Source: Isoetes taiwanensis (taxonomy: Eukaryota > Streptophyta > Lycopodiopsida > Isoetales > Isoetaceae). Taken from it: a stretch of DNA of 64,000 bases. The notes under the pieces are model-generated. The model was not told the origin of the DNA, did not search any database, and saw nothing but the letters and a program-made list of their open reading frames with translations. Location of the stretch: the NCBI GenBank assembly GCA_021234155.1, contig JAJEKV010000010.1:5430871-5494870 (forward strand), written 5' to 3'. A program made the position numbers and the translations under genes. Shown in pieces: positions 11,678 to 24,299 of this stretch (the stretch's first letter is position 1; each line of letters begins with the position of its first letter).

Positions 11678-14570
11678 TCACAACTTCATGTATTTTTTAT
11701 ACTTAACAAGTTTGATACATCTTTTAGATAGCCTTATTCCATGGCATGATATAGATTGAAAAAGATTCGGAAAATCTTTAGCATATTTTGCTTTGGCCTC
11801 GTTTAACTCCATCCACGTTGCATCCTCTATAGGGTAATCCGCCCATTGTATACGGATTTCTTTGATCGTTCTACTACGCAGCTTTCGTTCTCGATACTGC
11901 AATATTTGGGATGGCATTACTTCAAAGGTGTTATTCTCCTGGATTAATTGCAAATCCGGAAGCACTTGATCTCCGTCATGTAAAGAAGGTTTTAATAAAC
12001 TGACGTGAAAAACATCATGAATTTTTACATGTGGTGGTAGCTCTAATTGGTAGGCTAGGTTCCCTATCCTTTTAATGATTTTGAAAGGACCAGCATATCT
12101 TGGAGCAAGTTTGCTACATTTCCCAATTCTGAGCTGACTTTTCTTTGGTTTAACATGGAGATATACAAGGTCTCCCACCTTGAATTCTCTATGTATTCTA
12201 TGCTTGTCTGCGAATTGCTTCTATCTATGTTGTGCTTCTGCTAGCCTGCTCCATATAAGCTGCACTTTATCTGCATATTCCTCCAACATCTGTCTAGAAA
12301 TTTCAGATTTAACCATGGGATCATACCAATTTATTGGGGCATAACAATCCTGTCCATAAAGTGCTTCAAAAGGTGTCATTCCTATAGATTCCTGTTTAGA
12401 ATTATTGTAAGCAAACTCTGCTAATGGTAACAATCCTTCCCATTTCTTTGGATTGTCTTGATAGTAGATCCGCAACATATCCTCAAGAACCCTGTTTACT
12501 CTTTCTGTTTGCCCATCAGTTTCTGGATGATAGGCTGTGCTCATCTGCAATTGAGTTCCAACTCCCTTGAAAAATGAAGTCCAAAAGTTACTAGTAAACC
12601 TTGGATCTCTATCTGAAACAATACTTGTAGGAATGCCATGTAAAAGAAAGATGTCATGAATAAAGATATTAGCAGTTTCCTTCGCTGTTATTGTTTTTCG
12701 AACTGGAAAGAAGTGAGCATGTTTAGTTAACCTGTCAATCACCATAAGAATAGCATCCTTTCCTGTTTGTGTTCTTGGTAATCCTACTATGAAATCCATG
12801 CTGATAGATTCTCATTTTCTTTCTGGAATAGGTAACGGCTGCAAAAGGCCAGGTGCCCTAATCTGTTTGGCCTTAACATGTGAACACATCACAGAATTTT
12901 GGATGTACTTACGGACATAATCTTTTAATCCTAGCCAAAAGAAACTTCTCTTTACCTTGTGATATGTCTTATGAAACCCTGGATGACCTGATATTACTGC
13001 ATCATGGCATTCATTTAATATGCTCTTTTTAATGTGATCTATTGCAGGAATACAAACTCTTGATTTGTATCTCAATATTCCCTGTTCAAAACTATAATTA
13101 TCCTTTATCTCCAGATTTTCTTTTTGTACTTCCTTCAATTTCGGTCCAAAATAATTGTCTGTAGCAAATGTATTTTTCACCTCATCCAACCAATCTGTTG
13201 TAATTATCGTTATTGCATAACAAGCTGGAAGTCTAGACAAAGCGTCTGCAACGACATTTGTACTGCCCATTTTGTAATTAATCTGAAAGTCATACTCTTG
13301 AAGAAATTCCATCCACCTACGCTGTCTCAAATTCAAATTAGGTTGCTTCATAAAGTACGCAAGGCTAACATGGTCAGTATGCACCTCAAAATGATTCCCT
13401 AATAGGTAATGTCTTCAAGCTCTAAGTGTATGCACAATTGCCAATATTTCCTGATCATGGGTGGGATAATTTCGTTCGGCATCGTTCAGCTTATGAGAAA
13501 TATATGCACACACATGCCTGTCTTGCATCAATACAGCTCCTGTCCCTTCCCCACTAGCATCTGTCATAACCTGTTACTTCTTACTCGGATCTGCCACTTT
13601 TAAAACAGGCGCATTTATCAACTTCTCTTTTCATTCTCTGAAAGCTTTCTCACATTTCTCATTCCATTGAAAAGCAATATTTGATTTTGTAAGCGTTGTC
13701 AAGGGACTTGCTATTGTAGAGAAACTTTTGATAAGTTTTCTATAGAACCCTGCAAGTCCTAAGAATGAGCGCACCTGTTTTGGGTTTTTAGGACCTGGCC
13801 ATTCTCTTACGGCCTCAACCTTTTTGGGGTCAGGTTTAATTCCCTCTGCTGAAACAATATGACCTAAATAATCCATTTCAGTGCTACAAAATGAACACTT
13901 AATATGCTCTTCTAAATTCTTTGAATAAATAAGTATGTCATCAAAAAACACGAGGACAAACTTATCAAGATATTCACGGAAAAGATCATTCATTAGACAC
14001 TGAAAAGTTGCTGGTGCATTTGTCAAATCAAAAGGCATAACCACAAATTCAAAGTGCCCATATCTTGTAGAAAAAGCTGTTTTGGGTATATCACTCTTTT
14101 TGATTCTTATCTAGTGATATCCAGATCTAAGATCTATCTTTGAAAATAATGCTGCTCCTTGAAGTTGATCAAACAAGTCATCTATTCTAGGCTACAGATA
14201 CTTATTCTTAATTGTGATATCATTTAGTTGCCTATAATCAACACACATACGCATAGAACCATCTTTTTTCTTAACAAATAATACTGGAGCACCAAAAGGT
14301 GAAATACAAGGCTGTATGTATCCCTGATCTAACAATTATTTTAACTGTTTTTTTAATTCCACTAACATGATAAAGCAAATCTATATGGAGCTTTTGATGG
14401 AGGAGAAGCTCCTGGAACCAATTCAATCGCATGATCAACATATCTTCGAGAGGGTAACTCCGTCAACTTTTCCGGAAACACTTCCTTGAACTCCTCGAGG
14501 ATGTCCTGCACATCATTCATGTATACTTGATTAATCTCTCCTGACCCTTTGAGTACAAGCAACCCCAACC
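11678..14570 (-). mobile_element. pol: Ty3/gypsy retrotransposon, 5'-truncated and decayed
   Basis: On the minus strand the order is RT, RNase H, integrase, chromodomain-like tail, as in chromoviruses. RT covers about 14568-13640 and shows SKIDLRSGYH and the catalytic FFDDILIYS. RNase H and spacer run from 13625 to 12815 with TDASGEGTGAV and the downstream VVADALSRL. Integrase (12799-12221) has a Cys/His-containing approach (GHPGFHKTYHKV), MDFIVGLPRT, SDRDPRFTSNFW and AYHPETDGQTERVNR. The C-terminal segment (12178-11678) has KLAPRYAGPFKI and a chromo-like YPIEDATW. At least six stops or frameshifts break it. Gag and protease are missing because block A abuts at about 14571. A candidate 3' LTR starts (minus sense TGTAATAATG) at 11665. 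Confidence 0.9.
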
Positions 14571-17038
14571 TTTCATGCTATGATTGATGCCTACTTTTTT
14601 TTTTTCCTTTGGGCTACTTGGATCGTGCATTTGGACCTATTCTACTTAGTTGAATTCTTCTTTTTCTTTGTTGCTGCGTCTTTAGCATGTCTGGCACCTG
14701 ATCATCCCAAATTGTGGATTGGAAAGCATTGTTTAGTGACAATAAATAGGAAGTTGAGTAAGGACCAAATGGAATCGCAAATACCTTAGAACCATGAAGC
14801 AAATCTGTGGAAAAATATCTCACAGAAGATCACCAAATATGTATAGCATCACCAAAGATTTCTAGCAAAGCAGTGGCAAAGAACAAACCAAAAGATAAAT
14901 CAAAAGCCTTAAGTATGATCAGAATAAATGGAACAAATGGAACGTCAGAAGCAACATAGTAAAGCATATCGTGGCAACCAAACTTACTTCCAAGGAATTG
15001 AATGTAGAATATTTTCTTATGGCTTAGCATTTATTTGCTAAATCTTTTGTGAAGCCAAAATATGGAAGCCAAGAAAAAGAAAGATGCAGTTCAAGCCACC
15101 TTTAGGTGATTGTGTTCATTCTGATTGCATCCTATAAAAAAAATTGCATTTCCCCTTTCCCTGTAGCACATTTCTTGTTAATTGTTGAAAAATGACATGA
15201 GTTGAAGTTCAATATGAAAATGGGTTCATGCTTCAACAAACCTGAAGCAGAGTGTGAATCAGTTCCCCAAATTTGGCGAGAATCAGATTGCAAAAACTGG
15301 ATACTTTTGGCAAAGAAATGGGCCGTCCAGATCTTCCGCGATTTGATGAAATTCCGAATTTGGGGAAATGTAGGAATAACTATCTTCTGCCTGATGGATT
15401 AGCTACTTAGCATTGCCTCTGTTCTTTGATATAGACTCGTGAAATACTTTCCTTGCGAAAGACTTTCCCAAATCCGACAAGATTTTCGCAGGGAAAGACT
15501 TTCCCAAATCCGGCAAGAACGGGGCGCAGAACAGGGACGTAGGTCTTCTCTATCAATCTGGCTGCCCAAGTGGCTTCTCTGCCAAGACAACTATCAGCAT
15601 GATCAGTGTAACCTGCAATCATGCCCTGCAAGTAGTCAATCATGGCTGAATGACTACTTCCTTCATAATGCACATTCCAGACGATTCCTTTGCTGTTGAG
15701 ATGGCTAGGCTAGGGAAGGATTCAGGGAAGAGAAAGAGCTTCTCGCCTGAGAAACCCAATGAAATTTCTTCTGTAGATTTCAATAATGTAAATATCATCC
15801 AAATTCTTTGTTTGGTTTAGATTAAAAGCATTTTCAAGCGATTTTCTTTTATATAGTTGGATTGGAGCTTGTGGATCTAAAGCCGAGCAGAGCCAAAATT
15901 GCTTGCAGAGCAAGATAGGAGATGAGAAGACGCTGTGAGGTGAGGAGACTCTGCGTGACTATGTTTTAATTTCCCGTTATACTATGACATCACTTTTTTT
16001 TTTCATTTTCAGTTATTATTTTTTAGGGACACGCATCGCATCGCTCTCAAGCTTTTTCTTGGAACGGAAATATTACATTAAACAAAAATTGAAACTCGCT
16101 TATATATGTTGTGACAATTCAGTGCGGTTTACAAAAAAGATAACAAAAGAAGACACATTATTTATTTATAAACATCAAATAAATACCTCATCCTTCGAGA
16201 AACTTCCGAAGAAAGCGGCAACTGTAGCATCGAGAAGAGACACATCAAAAGGCTGGGAATCCAATGGAGAGCTTCTCCACCAGTATAATGTTAGGGAGTC
16301 GTGACTGCCAGAGTAGAGGCCATGCAAACTGCTCTTCAAGGAATATTTGATTGAAATAGAAAGTTAGTGGGGATTTGAGATCTGTATTTTTGGGCATTAT
16401 CTCAGAACATCTATTCAATACTGGTGTTTACCTTTGCGTCATCCATTGCAAATGTATGGTGGATTTTCTGTATTTCTTGTGTTATAATTATTGGTTTTAA
16501 TGATACATATTTTATTCTTTTCAATGGTCAACCAATGAAAAAAAAAAAAAATGAACACTTAAGGTATGCAACAACACATTGATATGGTATATCAAACATT
16601 TTCAAGCATTCCCTTTTTCACACATTTTTTAATTTACAACTATATTAGTCAGTATTTTTCTTGGAAGATATTGGGCTTGTGCAACAAAGCCAAGATTGCA
16701 AAATAAAATCCTGCAAGCGTGCGACAACTTCTTCACATACTCAACTACGTCTTCATCCTGTTATTTTTACTTTGTAACTTGATTGCATGACAGCAGACAC
16801 AAATGCGCACCTAATTCGTAAGATTTTATCCAAGAAATTGAATCAAAACATAATTGTTTGATAATGAGTTTAAAACTCAAAACTCAAAAGGAATCACGAG
16901 GGTTTGCGTGCCAGAAAGACATAAGGAATTGAATTTACTCAAAAGGAAGTAGTAACAAAGCTTTTAGTGGGTAAAACTGTGCATTTGTATATGTGGGATC
17001 GTGGCAATGCAGGCTTTTCATGATTGATGCGTGCTATT
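14571..17038. repeat. Block A: segmental duplication, order X-Y
   Basis: Segment X (14591-about 16412) and segment Y (about 16424-17038) closely match 41086-about 42705 and 40467-41085, but the two segments are in the opposite order there. The first 20 bp of block A (ctttcatg..gattgatgcctac) match the end of Y, so A reads (end of Y)-X-Y and B reads Y-X. A carries about 0.5 kb (about 15430-15950) absent from B. X includes exon 1 of an exportin-1-like gene on minus. The block separates a truncated gypsy element on the left from a LINE fragment on the right. Confidence 0.8.
16187..16330 (-). pseudogene. XPO1: Exportin-1 exon 1 fragment (block A copy)
   Basis: The minus strand encodes PFDVSLLDATVAAFFGSFSK followed by DE and a splice donor (GTATTT). 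This matches the start of plant exportin-1/CRM1, the nuclear export receptor for leucine-rich NES cargo. In Arabidopsis XPO1A the first exon, as I recall it, also ends after GSKEE. Upstream, the frame matching the block B copy is disturbed (ELVEKLLDF is lost through a small indel near 16285). No further exportin exons follow in this window, so this is a duplicated gene start and not a working gene. Confidence 0.65.
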
Positions 17039-17041
17039 TCC

Positions 17042-18724
17042 TTGATCTTATGGGTCGCTTTGATCCACTTCAGTGTGCTGATTTGGTTGATGAGGTTATT
17101 GCCATGCCAGATGCCCAGGAAACATTCTCAAATTTTCTTGAGATACCAGCGGTTTGAATTGGCCCCATCACAAGATCAATGCGGTTAGTCTCATGGAATT
17201 TCAGGGGATAGCCTCCTCCCCCCTCAAGCGGAGTCATATTTCTTTGTACTTATCTAGATTGGATGCTCATTTCGTATGTTTTCAAGAGCACAAGTGTCGT
17301 AAGGAAGATATTCAAAGCTTGCAGATATGATTGGTCGCAGGTTTAATGTCCTTGTCGCAGCAGCTGATTCTGCCAATGCAGGGGTGGTGATAGCATGGCT
17401 TCCTTCCTTGTCAGTCATCTTTACTCAGGCTGATCATTTTGTGGGCCCTAATTGTATGGCAGGAACAAGGGGTTAAATATGGTCTAATTAATGTTTACGC
17501 CCACAACAAGCCCCATCAGAGAGCTTCATTGTGGGCCTCTGTGCGAGGGAAGATACTCAGCTTGGGCTGCCACATTTCATGGCTTCTTGTTGGGGATCTT
17601 AATATGGTGGAAATGGAGACTGATCGGTTGGGAGCGACTTCTACAGTGGTGTCTGGTTTTGAACGCCAGCAGTGGCTCCGTCTACTCCATGACTGCAAGC
17701 TCTCGGAGATTGATGGTGAAGGTGGCTTTACTTGGTGCAATGGTCAAGTTGGTGGGGGTTGCGCAAGTTGTCGGTTGGATAGAGCTTACTGAAATGCAGA
17801 TGTAGTTGCAGCACTTCCAGATCTTTTTTTATTCTGTCTCAAACTCAGTTTTAGATCACATCCGCAATTCATTTCAGACGCGCCCCTGCAGCAACAGCGG
17901 TCTGGACGGACGTGTTTTCGCTTGAACGTGAAGTTCTTAAAGGATGCCCACTTTCAAGAAGGTTGCAAGAATACTTGGACAACTGCCTTTAGCCGATGTC
18001 GAGGCATCACTGGCATAGAGGATGCAATTGCGGCGATCAAAGGTTTTGCCAAACAGTGGGGTCGAGAGTCTGCAGCAGCAGGTCGTGCTTTACTGGACAT
18101 CTTGTATCAGGACCTGCTCCATTCTCGACAGGGACGTCTTCCAGGTGTTCATGATCGTGGTATTTTGGCACAGATCCAAGCATTGGAGGAGGAGCAAATT
18201 CAGCAGGCAAAGACGAAGCTAGGTCTACAGTGGTTTTGTGATGAAGACCGTTGTACGGGCTTTTTTTTCGTGCGGCTAAGAGGCATCACATGACGTCAAC
18301 CATGTCCTCATTGCGTTTGCCGAATGGTTCAGTGCTAACAGAGCCAACTGAGCTCAAGCAACATCTGCATAACCACTTCCAGACTTTTTTCGCTGAGAAA
18401 CATCTTCCCTTTCAATCAGAAATGCAAGATGCTATTTTGTCTAGGATTTTTCCCATCATCTCTGATGAGTATCGCGAGTCAATAGAGGCGGCTATGACAG
18501 CTGATGATTTAGATTCGGCAGTCTTTGAACTGAAAAGAGGCAAATGCCCAGGTTTGGATGGTTTGCCAATTGAGTTCTTCCAGGAGTATTGGGAATTGCT
18601 GGAGCCAGATGTGTATGATGCTTTCTGTGACTTTTGGCGGTCCACTGCTTTGGATAGAATTCTAAACACAGGTGCCATCTCACTCAGCCCCAAGGTCAAG
18701 GATCCTCAGACTATTTCAGACGGC
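17042..18724 (+). mobile_element. L1-like LINE internal fragment (ORF1 tail, endonuclease, start of RT)
   Basis: The + strand reads the end of an ORF1 (FDPLQCADLVDEVIAMPDAQ, stop near 17157), then an APE-type endonuclease in broken frames: LVSWNFRG at the start, GLINVYAH, WLLVGDLNMVE and CRLDRAYWNAD. It continues through the linker (17922-18290) to the first RT motif region (ELKRGKCPGLDGLPIEFFQE, then SLSPKVKDPQTISD). The match stops abruptly at about 18724, before the catalytic RT core. Frameshifts lie near 17210-17430, 17800 and 18260. LINE copies are normally 5'-truncated. This one lacks both ends, so later rearrangement is likely. Confidence 0.85.
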
Positions 18725-18729
18725 ATGTA

Positions 18730-20200
18730 AATGGAAATTGAGCAAAGACGTGATGGTTTATATCTTCTTCTTATAATAGTGGATCATGTAGTGAAGTGGA
18801 GAAACTAGCATGGTGGACGTCGACAAGTCGATAGTGGTTAGATTAGAAGTCATGCATCTGTCACCTTGAGACTACACATTGATACATGGCTCTTGACCTC
18901 TATAGGTCACCATAGACATCCATGATACTAATATAAAACAAATGAGCAATATTGTGCTTTACTATATACCCTAGTCATTATCCATTTTTCCTTAATACCA
19001 ATTGCCCTTTGTCATATCTTTTTAGTTTTCCAGGGAACATTATTGTACCATCTTCTTACTTCGCTCATGGACAAAGATGGTAATATGTCAACTGAGAAGG
19101 AGGCATAGAATTAAAAAAAAAAAAAATGGTATTGAATAGTTCAAAATGAACCAATACGAATATAGGATTGCACTTTGATATGGAGGGGGGAATCTGAATT
19201 CTATTTAGCATGTTGTATAGGGATGAATGTGACATAACATAGCATAGAATACATTTAAAACTCAATTTCAACAGCATTGGAGTGTTGTGAGTGCTGCAAG
19301 CGCCGCAAGCAGTAGGAAGCATAGAGATGGTTTGGTTGGATAAGTTGAAGAAAAAAAGATGGTTTGAAGGTATAGAAAGAAGAAATAAGTAAGGAGAAGA
19401 AGAAGTTAGATCGATAGATAGACAAGAATTTTAATGTCCGGGGAGACCACGGGGGTCATGGGACAGTACATGAACAAGGGCATTTAGTAGTAGGGCAAAA
19501 CCCCATCAGAGAACATCGGGGGATGTAGCCCAAACATTCAATTAAATAAAAGAAACAAACTGAAGTAAATGAAACAAGTGGTATTAGCATATTGACAAGT
19601 TGGCATAGTAGTGAAAGGGGAGAAAATAAGGACCACGGTAGGTTTTCCAATGATTCTTCACGAAAGCTCTCTTGCTTTTTTTTTTTTTGGTTAAAAGTAT
19701 TTTGCCTGTTGGATAGGGCTTTTGTTTGCCCAGAGGGTCATATGCAACGGGCTGCTTGAGGTCACGTGGAGCAGTGTGCTTCAACATAATACGGCTTTCT
19801 ATTTTCAAGTTCTTTCTATTTTGTGCTTCTTCGGCCCTGGGTTCTTCGTTACCGGTTTTGTGCTTGCCACATGTTGCATCAGAATGAAATTGCTGTGTCG
19901 GCGTGAATCAGGGATTTACCTGTGCTCGTTTGTCTGTTTGCCATGGTCGCTCCTCTCTCCCTTTTGGGTCTTGCTCCCCTTGCCATGTGTATGGCTCCAA
20001 CTTTTTGTCGGGATTAAATGGTTTTGTGTAAAAAGGGGCAAAGGGAGAAAATAATTTATTTTTATGTATAAAATTAGAACGTGTGTCTTGCATGGAGACC
20101 TAGATTGGACGACCAAGTATTATTAAGCAGATCCGATGGTCCATATGCTTCTCAAATGCTCCGTTTGGTTTTGTTTCGGCCAAGCAGAAAAGCATCGAGA
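18730..20200. other. No intact gene; LINE 3'-end-like segment on minus at about 19430-19510
   Basis: Most of this stretch is AT-rich with no recognisable coding. At 19436-19470 the minus strand reads TCCCATGACC, GGTCTCC and GGACATTAAAA, which matches the terminus of the LINE at 56.2 kb (TCCCATGACC, GGTCTTCG, GGACGTTAAAA). I read it as a short 3' end of the same LINE family with a TCTATC-type tail. Confidence 0.4.
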
Positions 20201-20209
20201 GCTCTAGCT

Positions 20210-20404
20210 ATGGCGGCCAAAAAGACAGACTATGCAAACTATGTAGAGGCTAAGAAATTGTTGTTTATGACCCGAAACATCGCTCGTGAGTTTCCCTGTG
20301 TCTATGAAGTTTCAAAGGAAGATGTTACAATCAGTCTCTCCACATCTAAACTCATTGATATCATACACAATCTCCAAAAAGAGCGCGATGAAGTTAGCCT
20401 TTGA
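20210..20404 (+). CDS. Small protein of unknown function, exon 1
   Basis: The ATG at 20210 opens a 64-codon frame beginning MAAKKTDYANYVEAKK, with balanced amphipathic composition (..LIDIIHNLQKERDEV). A splice donor (GAA|GTTAGC) near 20394 would remove the last few codons. A possible downstream exon occurs twice, at about 20932-20983 and 21602-21650 (VTNYQLKLE.MKNI), each after a CAG or AAG acceptor. Together they would make a protein of about 80 residues with a coiled-coil end. I do not recognise the family. The repeated exon and surrounding duplications make the gene's integrity doubtful. Confidence 0.4.
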   Translation: MAAKKTDYANYVEAKKLLFMTRNIAREFPCVYEVSKEDVTISLSTSKLIDIIHNLQKERDEVSL

Positions 20405-20634
20405 TTCATGGTAGAAATAACATTTTCATTACGGTTAGATCATTCGATTTGCCAATGCTTATTTGAAATTTTTGTATTAATATGGTTGCAACAACAAGTT
20501 ACTGAGACTCCGAGGTAGATCACAGCTAGATCCTTGCCACTTAACTGGATTTCAAATGGCTTCTACCATCATTCTAAGTAATGGGTTCTACCATCATTCT
20601 GAGTTTAATGCATCTCTTAACTTTGCTTGGCTTT

Positions 20635-21664
20635 TCTTTTTTGGGATAGGTTGTTATCTCATTCATTGTTTCACAAAAAAAAAAGCAACTTTTTTAAATA
20701 TCGATTGTACCTCTATTTGAAACACTAATCCTGGCAATACTGTTTCTCAAAAACAAACAAATATCGAGAGAAGCTACTGTAGTCTTTACTATCCAGCTTC
20801 TGAGATGGGCATGGGGTCGCAATATTTTAAAATCAATGTAAATTTGTCGTACTCTCATTTCCAAGGCATTGTTTATTCTTGGTAAATGTTTTCTTTGATC
20901 ATTTAGCAAATGACTTTGTACTTTTTGCAAGTAACCAATTATCAGCTAAAGCTTGAGCTAATGAAGAATATTGCAGACAAGAGTATGTGGCTTTTCTTTT
21001 TTTGGGCTAGGCTATTATCTCATTCATTGTTTCACGAAAAAAAAACAGCTCTTTTGAATATCGGTTCTACTTCTATTCGGAACACTGATCCTGCCAATAT
21101 TGTTTCTCAAAAGCAAACAAATATGGAGAAGCTACTGTAGTTAATGTGGAGCAAATACCTCCAGTTGAATTTAGAGCCTTGAAAATTGCTATGCAAGCAA
21201 CATGCACATATCTTGACACCCTGTATTTCTTACTTTTGAGATTTTCTTTCTGGAAGCAGCATGCACATAATGAATAACAAGAATGCATAGTCTCTAGAGA
21301 GAGCAGTGACAGATGCACCTTAAAGACATAGCTTCAATACTTATTTAGGTACAATGCAGTATGATAGCAGGCAAGGTGAGTCTGATGGAAGAAATGTCCA
21401 AGCTTGATGATGTTATGGGCAGGGCTTATTATTCAAACGATTCTTAATGGATGGTCTTTAAATCCAGCTTCTAAGATGGACATGGAGTCTCAATATTCTA
21501 AAATCAATGTAATTTTTTCGTACTCTCATTTCCAAGACATTGTTTATTCTTGGTATATATTTTCTTTGATCATTTAGCAAATGACTCTGTACATTTTCCA
21601 GGTAACCAATTATCAGCTAAAGCTTGAAGAAATGAAGAATATTGTAAACAAGAGTATGTGGCTT
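20635..21664 (+). repeat. Interleaved duplications R1-R2-R1'-R2'
   Basis: R1 (about 20635-20785) recurs at about 20987-21140: both contain ttatctcattcattgtttcac and end at agaagctactgtag. R2 (about 20795-20992) recurs at about 21466-21664: both contain tcgtactctcatttccaag and the exon-like taaccaattatcagctaaag. About 320 bp separates R1' from R2'. Confidence 0.8.
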
Positions 21665-22301
21665 CACTAAAGGCCAGCACAAGATTCTCTATTCTATACG
21701 GACCAATTTACTTTCTGAAGAATCTTAAAAGTGGCATCCAATGCTATGATAGGAAAGCAGTGAATTTTCAAAGGTGCTTCAATGTGTCGAGGAGTTCCTC
21801 TATCATGTGAAATTCAGTTTTCACTTTCCGGATGCTCTAACAAATTCTAAATTTCACATTTTACTTTCCTGGTATACAAACTGAATGTGCTGGCAGGGGC
21901 AGACGCCCATTTTTAATGCACACATATATCATTCCATATATAAAGCAGTATATTTTCTGTTCTTAAAAAATAAGGAGCTAATTTTTCTGGGCTGAGGAAA
22001 GACGTGGGGCCGACACGTATACTTATATTGCATTTCTAAATTCAAGAAAAGAGAAAAAACCCAGGGATGCCGCGTTCTTCCCCTGCAAGCAATCCGGCCT
22101 GCTCCAATTAGGCGAGTTCGGCCCTGCCATAGCCAAGCCAGGCTCGTCCTTATTGCTCAAACCTCGAACCCAGAGGTGCCAAAATGCAAAATGTCTTCCT
22201 GTGGTGGGCTTCAGCTGGGGGTGGGGTTCCAGAAGTTTTATTGGGCGATTCTTCAGCGCCAGCTTCTTCTGCGCTGATTCTTTTACGCCAGATTCTTCAA
22301 T

Positions 22302-24265
22302 GGCAATGGCTGAAGGGAGCGATGCTGGCCATGAATCTCTAAGGGTCTTAGCTGAGGTACAGAATGAAAGGTGCATTTTGCCCCTTTTGCATGATTCCAG
22401 CTTTTGCATGTCTGAGCTATAGCAGTATTATATCCTTCTGCTGGACTGCGAGCCGCGGATTCTTCGTATTTTGGTCGAATGGCGGATTTGCAAAGTTTAG
22501 AAGCTGGTATGGGGCAGAAAATCTGCGGGAACAAGTGCCCAGCAGCGGCTATGGGAGCGGGGTACAATGGCGGATGGGGATCTGGATCTGGAGATGTCGC
22601 AACTTCAACTTTGCAATGTAGATTTTGGGGCCTTGAAATTTGTTTAGATAGATCATGTTAACTGGTGCTACTTAAACTGGCAGCAAAGTCTCTGAGCAAA
22701 GTTTTGAAATGCAGTAAAAGAAAAGTTCTTCAAACCATGCATTTTCGATGTTCCATTACAGGAACAATGCATGACTTTTCCTTTCTGTGGCATGTCTCCA
22801 GTGGAGAAACAGAAGTTCTGTAGAAGTCCCCTTATTTTGCTACCGTTTTGTAAAAGCTAGGCAGTTCTGTTCTTTTGGACAAATATGTGAATACCAAAAA
22901 CAGTCATAAACTTAAGGGAAAATTCCAAATTTACACCTAAAGTTAGGCATATTTTCAAAATTAACCTCATAATTTTCATAAATTGCAATCACACATACGG
23001 GTAGCAAAGCCAACCAAAGTCGAAGAACAGGAGTTCTAGCAGTCAGCGATCCTTTGCAACATTGGGGTGATCCGACAGAACGGTTATATCACCCATTAGA
23101 ACCACGACATCGTCGCAGTGCCACAATGAGAAATCCCCATTCTCTAACACCGTAAAGGGTCATTGCCTTGTAAGCCTCTGCTTGCAACCCGGAGCCACCA
23201 AAAACAATTTAACTGCTTCTCAAATTTCATAGTTTTTCTTTTGGGGAGCCATGAACTTCTTTCCATTTTGGTCAGGATGGATTTCCAAGAAGCTCCATTG
23301 AATTCATAAATTTTGGGTTTAATCCTTGAAATCGTCAACGAACTATAATGTCATGATAGTTTGTGAGCTTATTAGATAGCTTCTTATAATCCATTTCAAT
23401 GAACTCTACTCATCCTCAAATTCCATGGAAGTAAGGCAGCCCATTTTATGAACGATTCGACCTCATCTTCATTTTTTGACTTAGATAAGCATTTAAAGCT
23501 TCATAAGAAGGTTTAGTGAATGTACTTCGAGATAACAATTATACGAATTTGAAAGCTCCCCATTTGCACATCTTCAACAAGTCAAAATGGATGCTAGATA
23601 GTTGACGACCACAACTCTGCTTCAGATTTGGGCGCAACTATTACTACTGCAACATCACTTTTAAATTGAAAATTTTGGTTAACTAACTAAATCGTAGTTA
23701 AGTAGGGGTATTTTTGGAATTATGAAAACTATGAGGGTAAATATGGAAATATGCCTATCTCCAGGCGTATATTTGGAATTTTCCCTAAACTTAATATACG
23801 CGAGCCCAAGTTTTATGGTTTATTGCTTTTATACCTCTTTTTATGGTTTATTGAACCCATGTATACTTCAGATGGATTCAGATGGAGAATGTGAACAAGA
23901 CATTGAGGATTTGTGTGATAAGTTTCTGCTGATGCCACGATCAGGAGGTTGGGCAGACATAGGATCCAGGAAAAAAATGGAAGATGAACATGTGCGTATT
24001 GATGATCTTATGGAACATCTAGGACCTTGTTTTAGTGGGGAAGTTCGTGTCGCTTTTTATGGAGTAAGCACTGTTTCTCTATGTTTGCTCAGGGTCTAGT
24101 TTTTACTGATGTTTTGTTGTTGATCTGTTTGGTTTACTAAAAATATTAGTGCAAATTAATAACTTTCATCAAGTATTTGATGGGCATGATGGAAAGGATG
24201 ATGCGGAGTTTGTCAGAAAAAATTTGTTAAGGTTTATAATTGAGGATAGTGGATTCTACTATGTG
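22302..24265 (+). pseudogene. Protein phosphatase 2C, 5' part only, decayed
   Basis: The PP2C-like region is at 23872-24063: RSGGWADIGSRKKMEDEH, then IDDLMEHLG and AFYG. This is the N-terminal PP2C motif with the metal-binding Glu-Asp pair. The next exon (24173-about 24265) reads VFDGHDGKDDAEFVRKNLLR. The family consensus is DGHGG, so a Gly in the metal-site loop is changed. The splice acceptor before it is CAA instead of CAG. A plausible first exon at 22302-22350 (MAMAEGSDAGHESLRVLAE, donor GTACAG) is in phase with 23872. The later two-thirds of the catalytic domain is not present downstream. An 872-bp inverted-repeat element occupies the first intron. Confidence 0.65.
22915..23786. mobile_element. 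872-bp TIR transposon (MULE-like or other MITE-type)
   Basis: The ends AGGGAAAATTCCAAAT and the inverse (..GGAATTTTCCCT) extend into imperfect arms of about 70 bp (22915-22984 and 23717-23786). The 7-bp direct repeat AAACTTA flanks it at 22908-22914 and 23787-23793, extendable to 8 bp. No transposase frame lies inside, so it is non-autonomous. Long arms with a 7-9-bp duplication fit Mutator-like elements best, though an 8-bp reading would also allow hAT. Confidence 0.8.
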
Positions 24266-24299
24266 GCAAAAAAAAGAAAGCTCATTATGGTGTCCCTCC

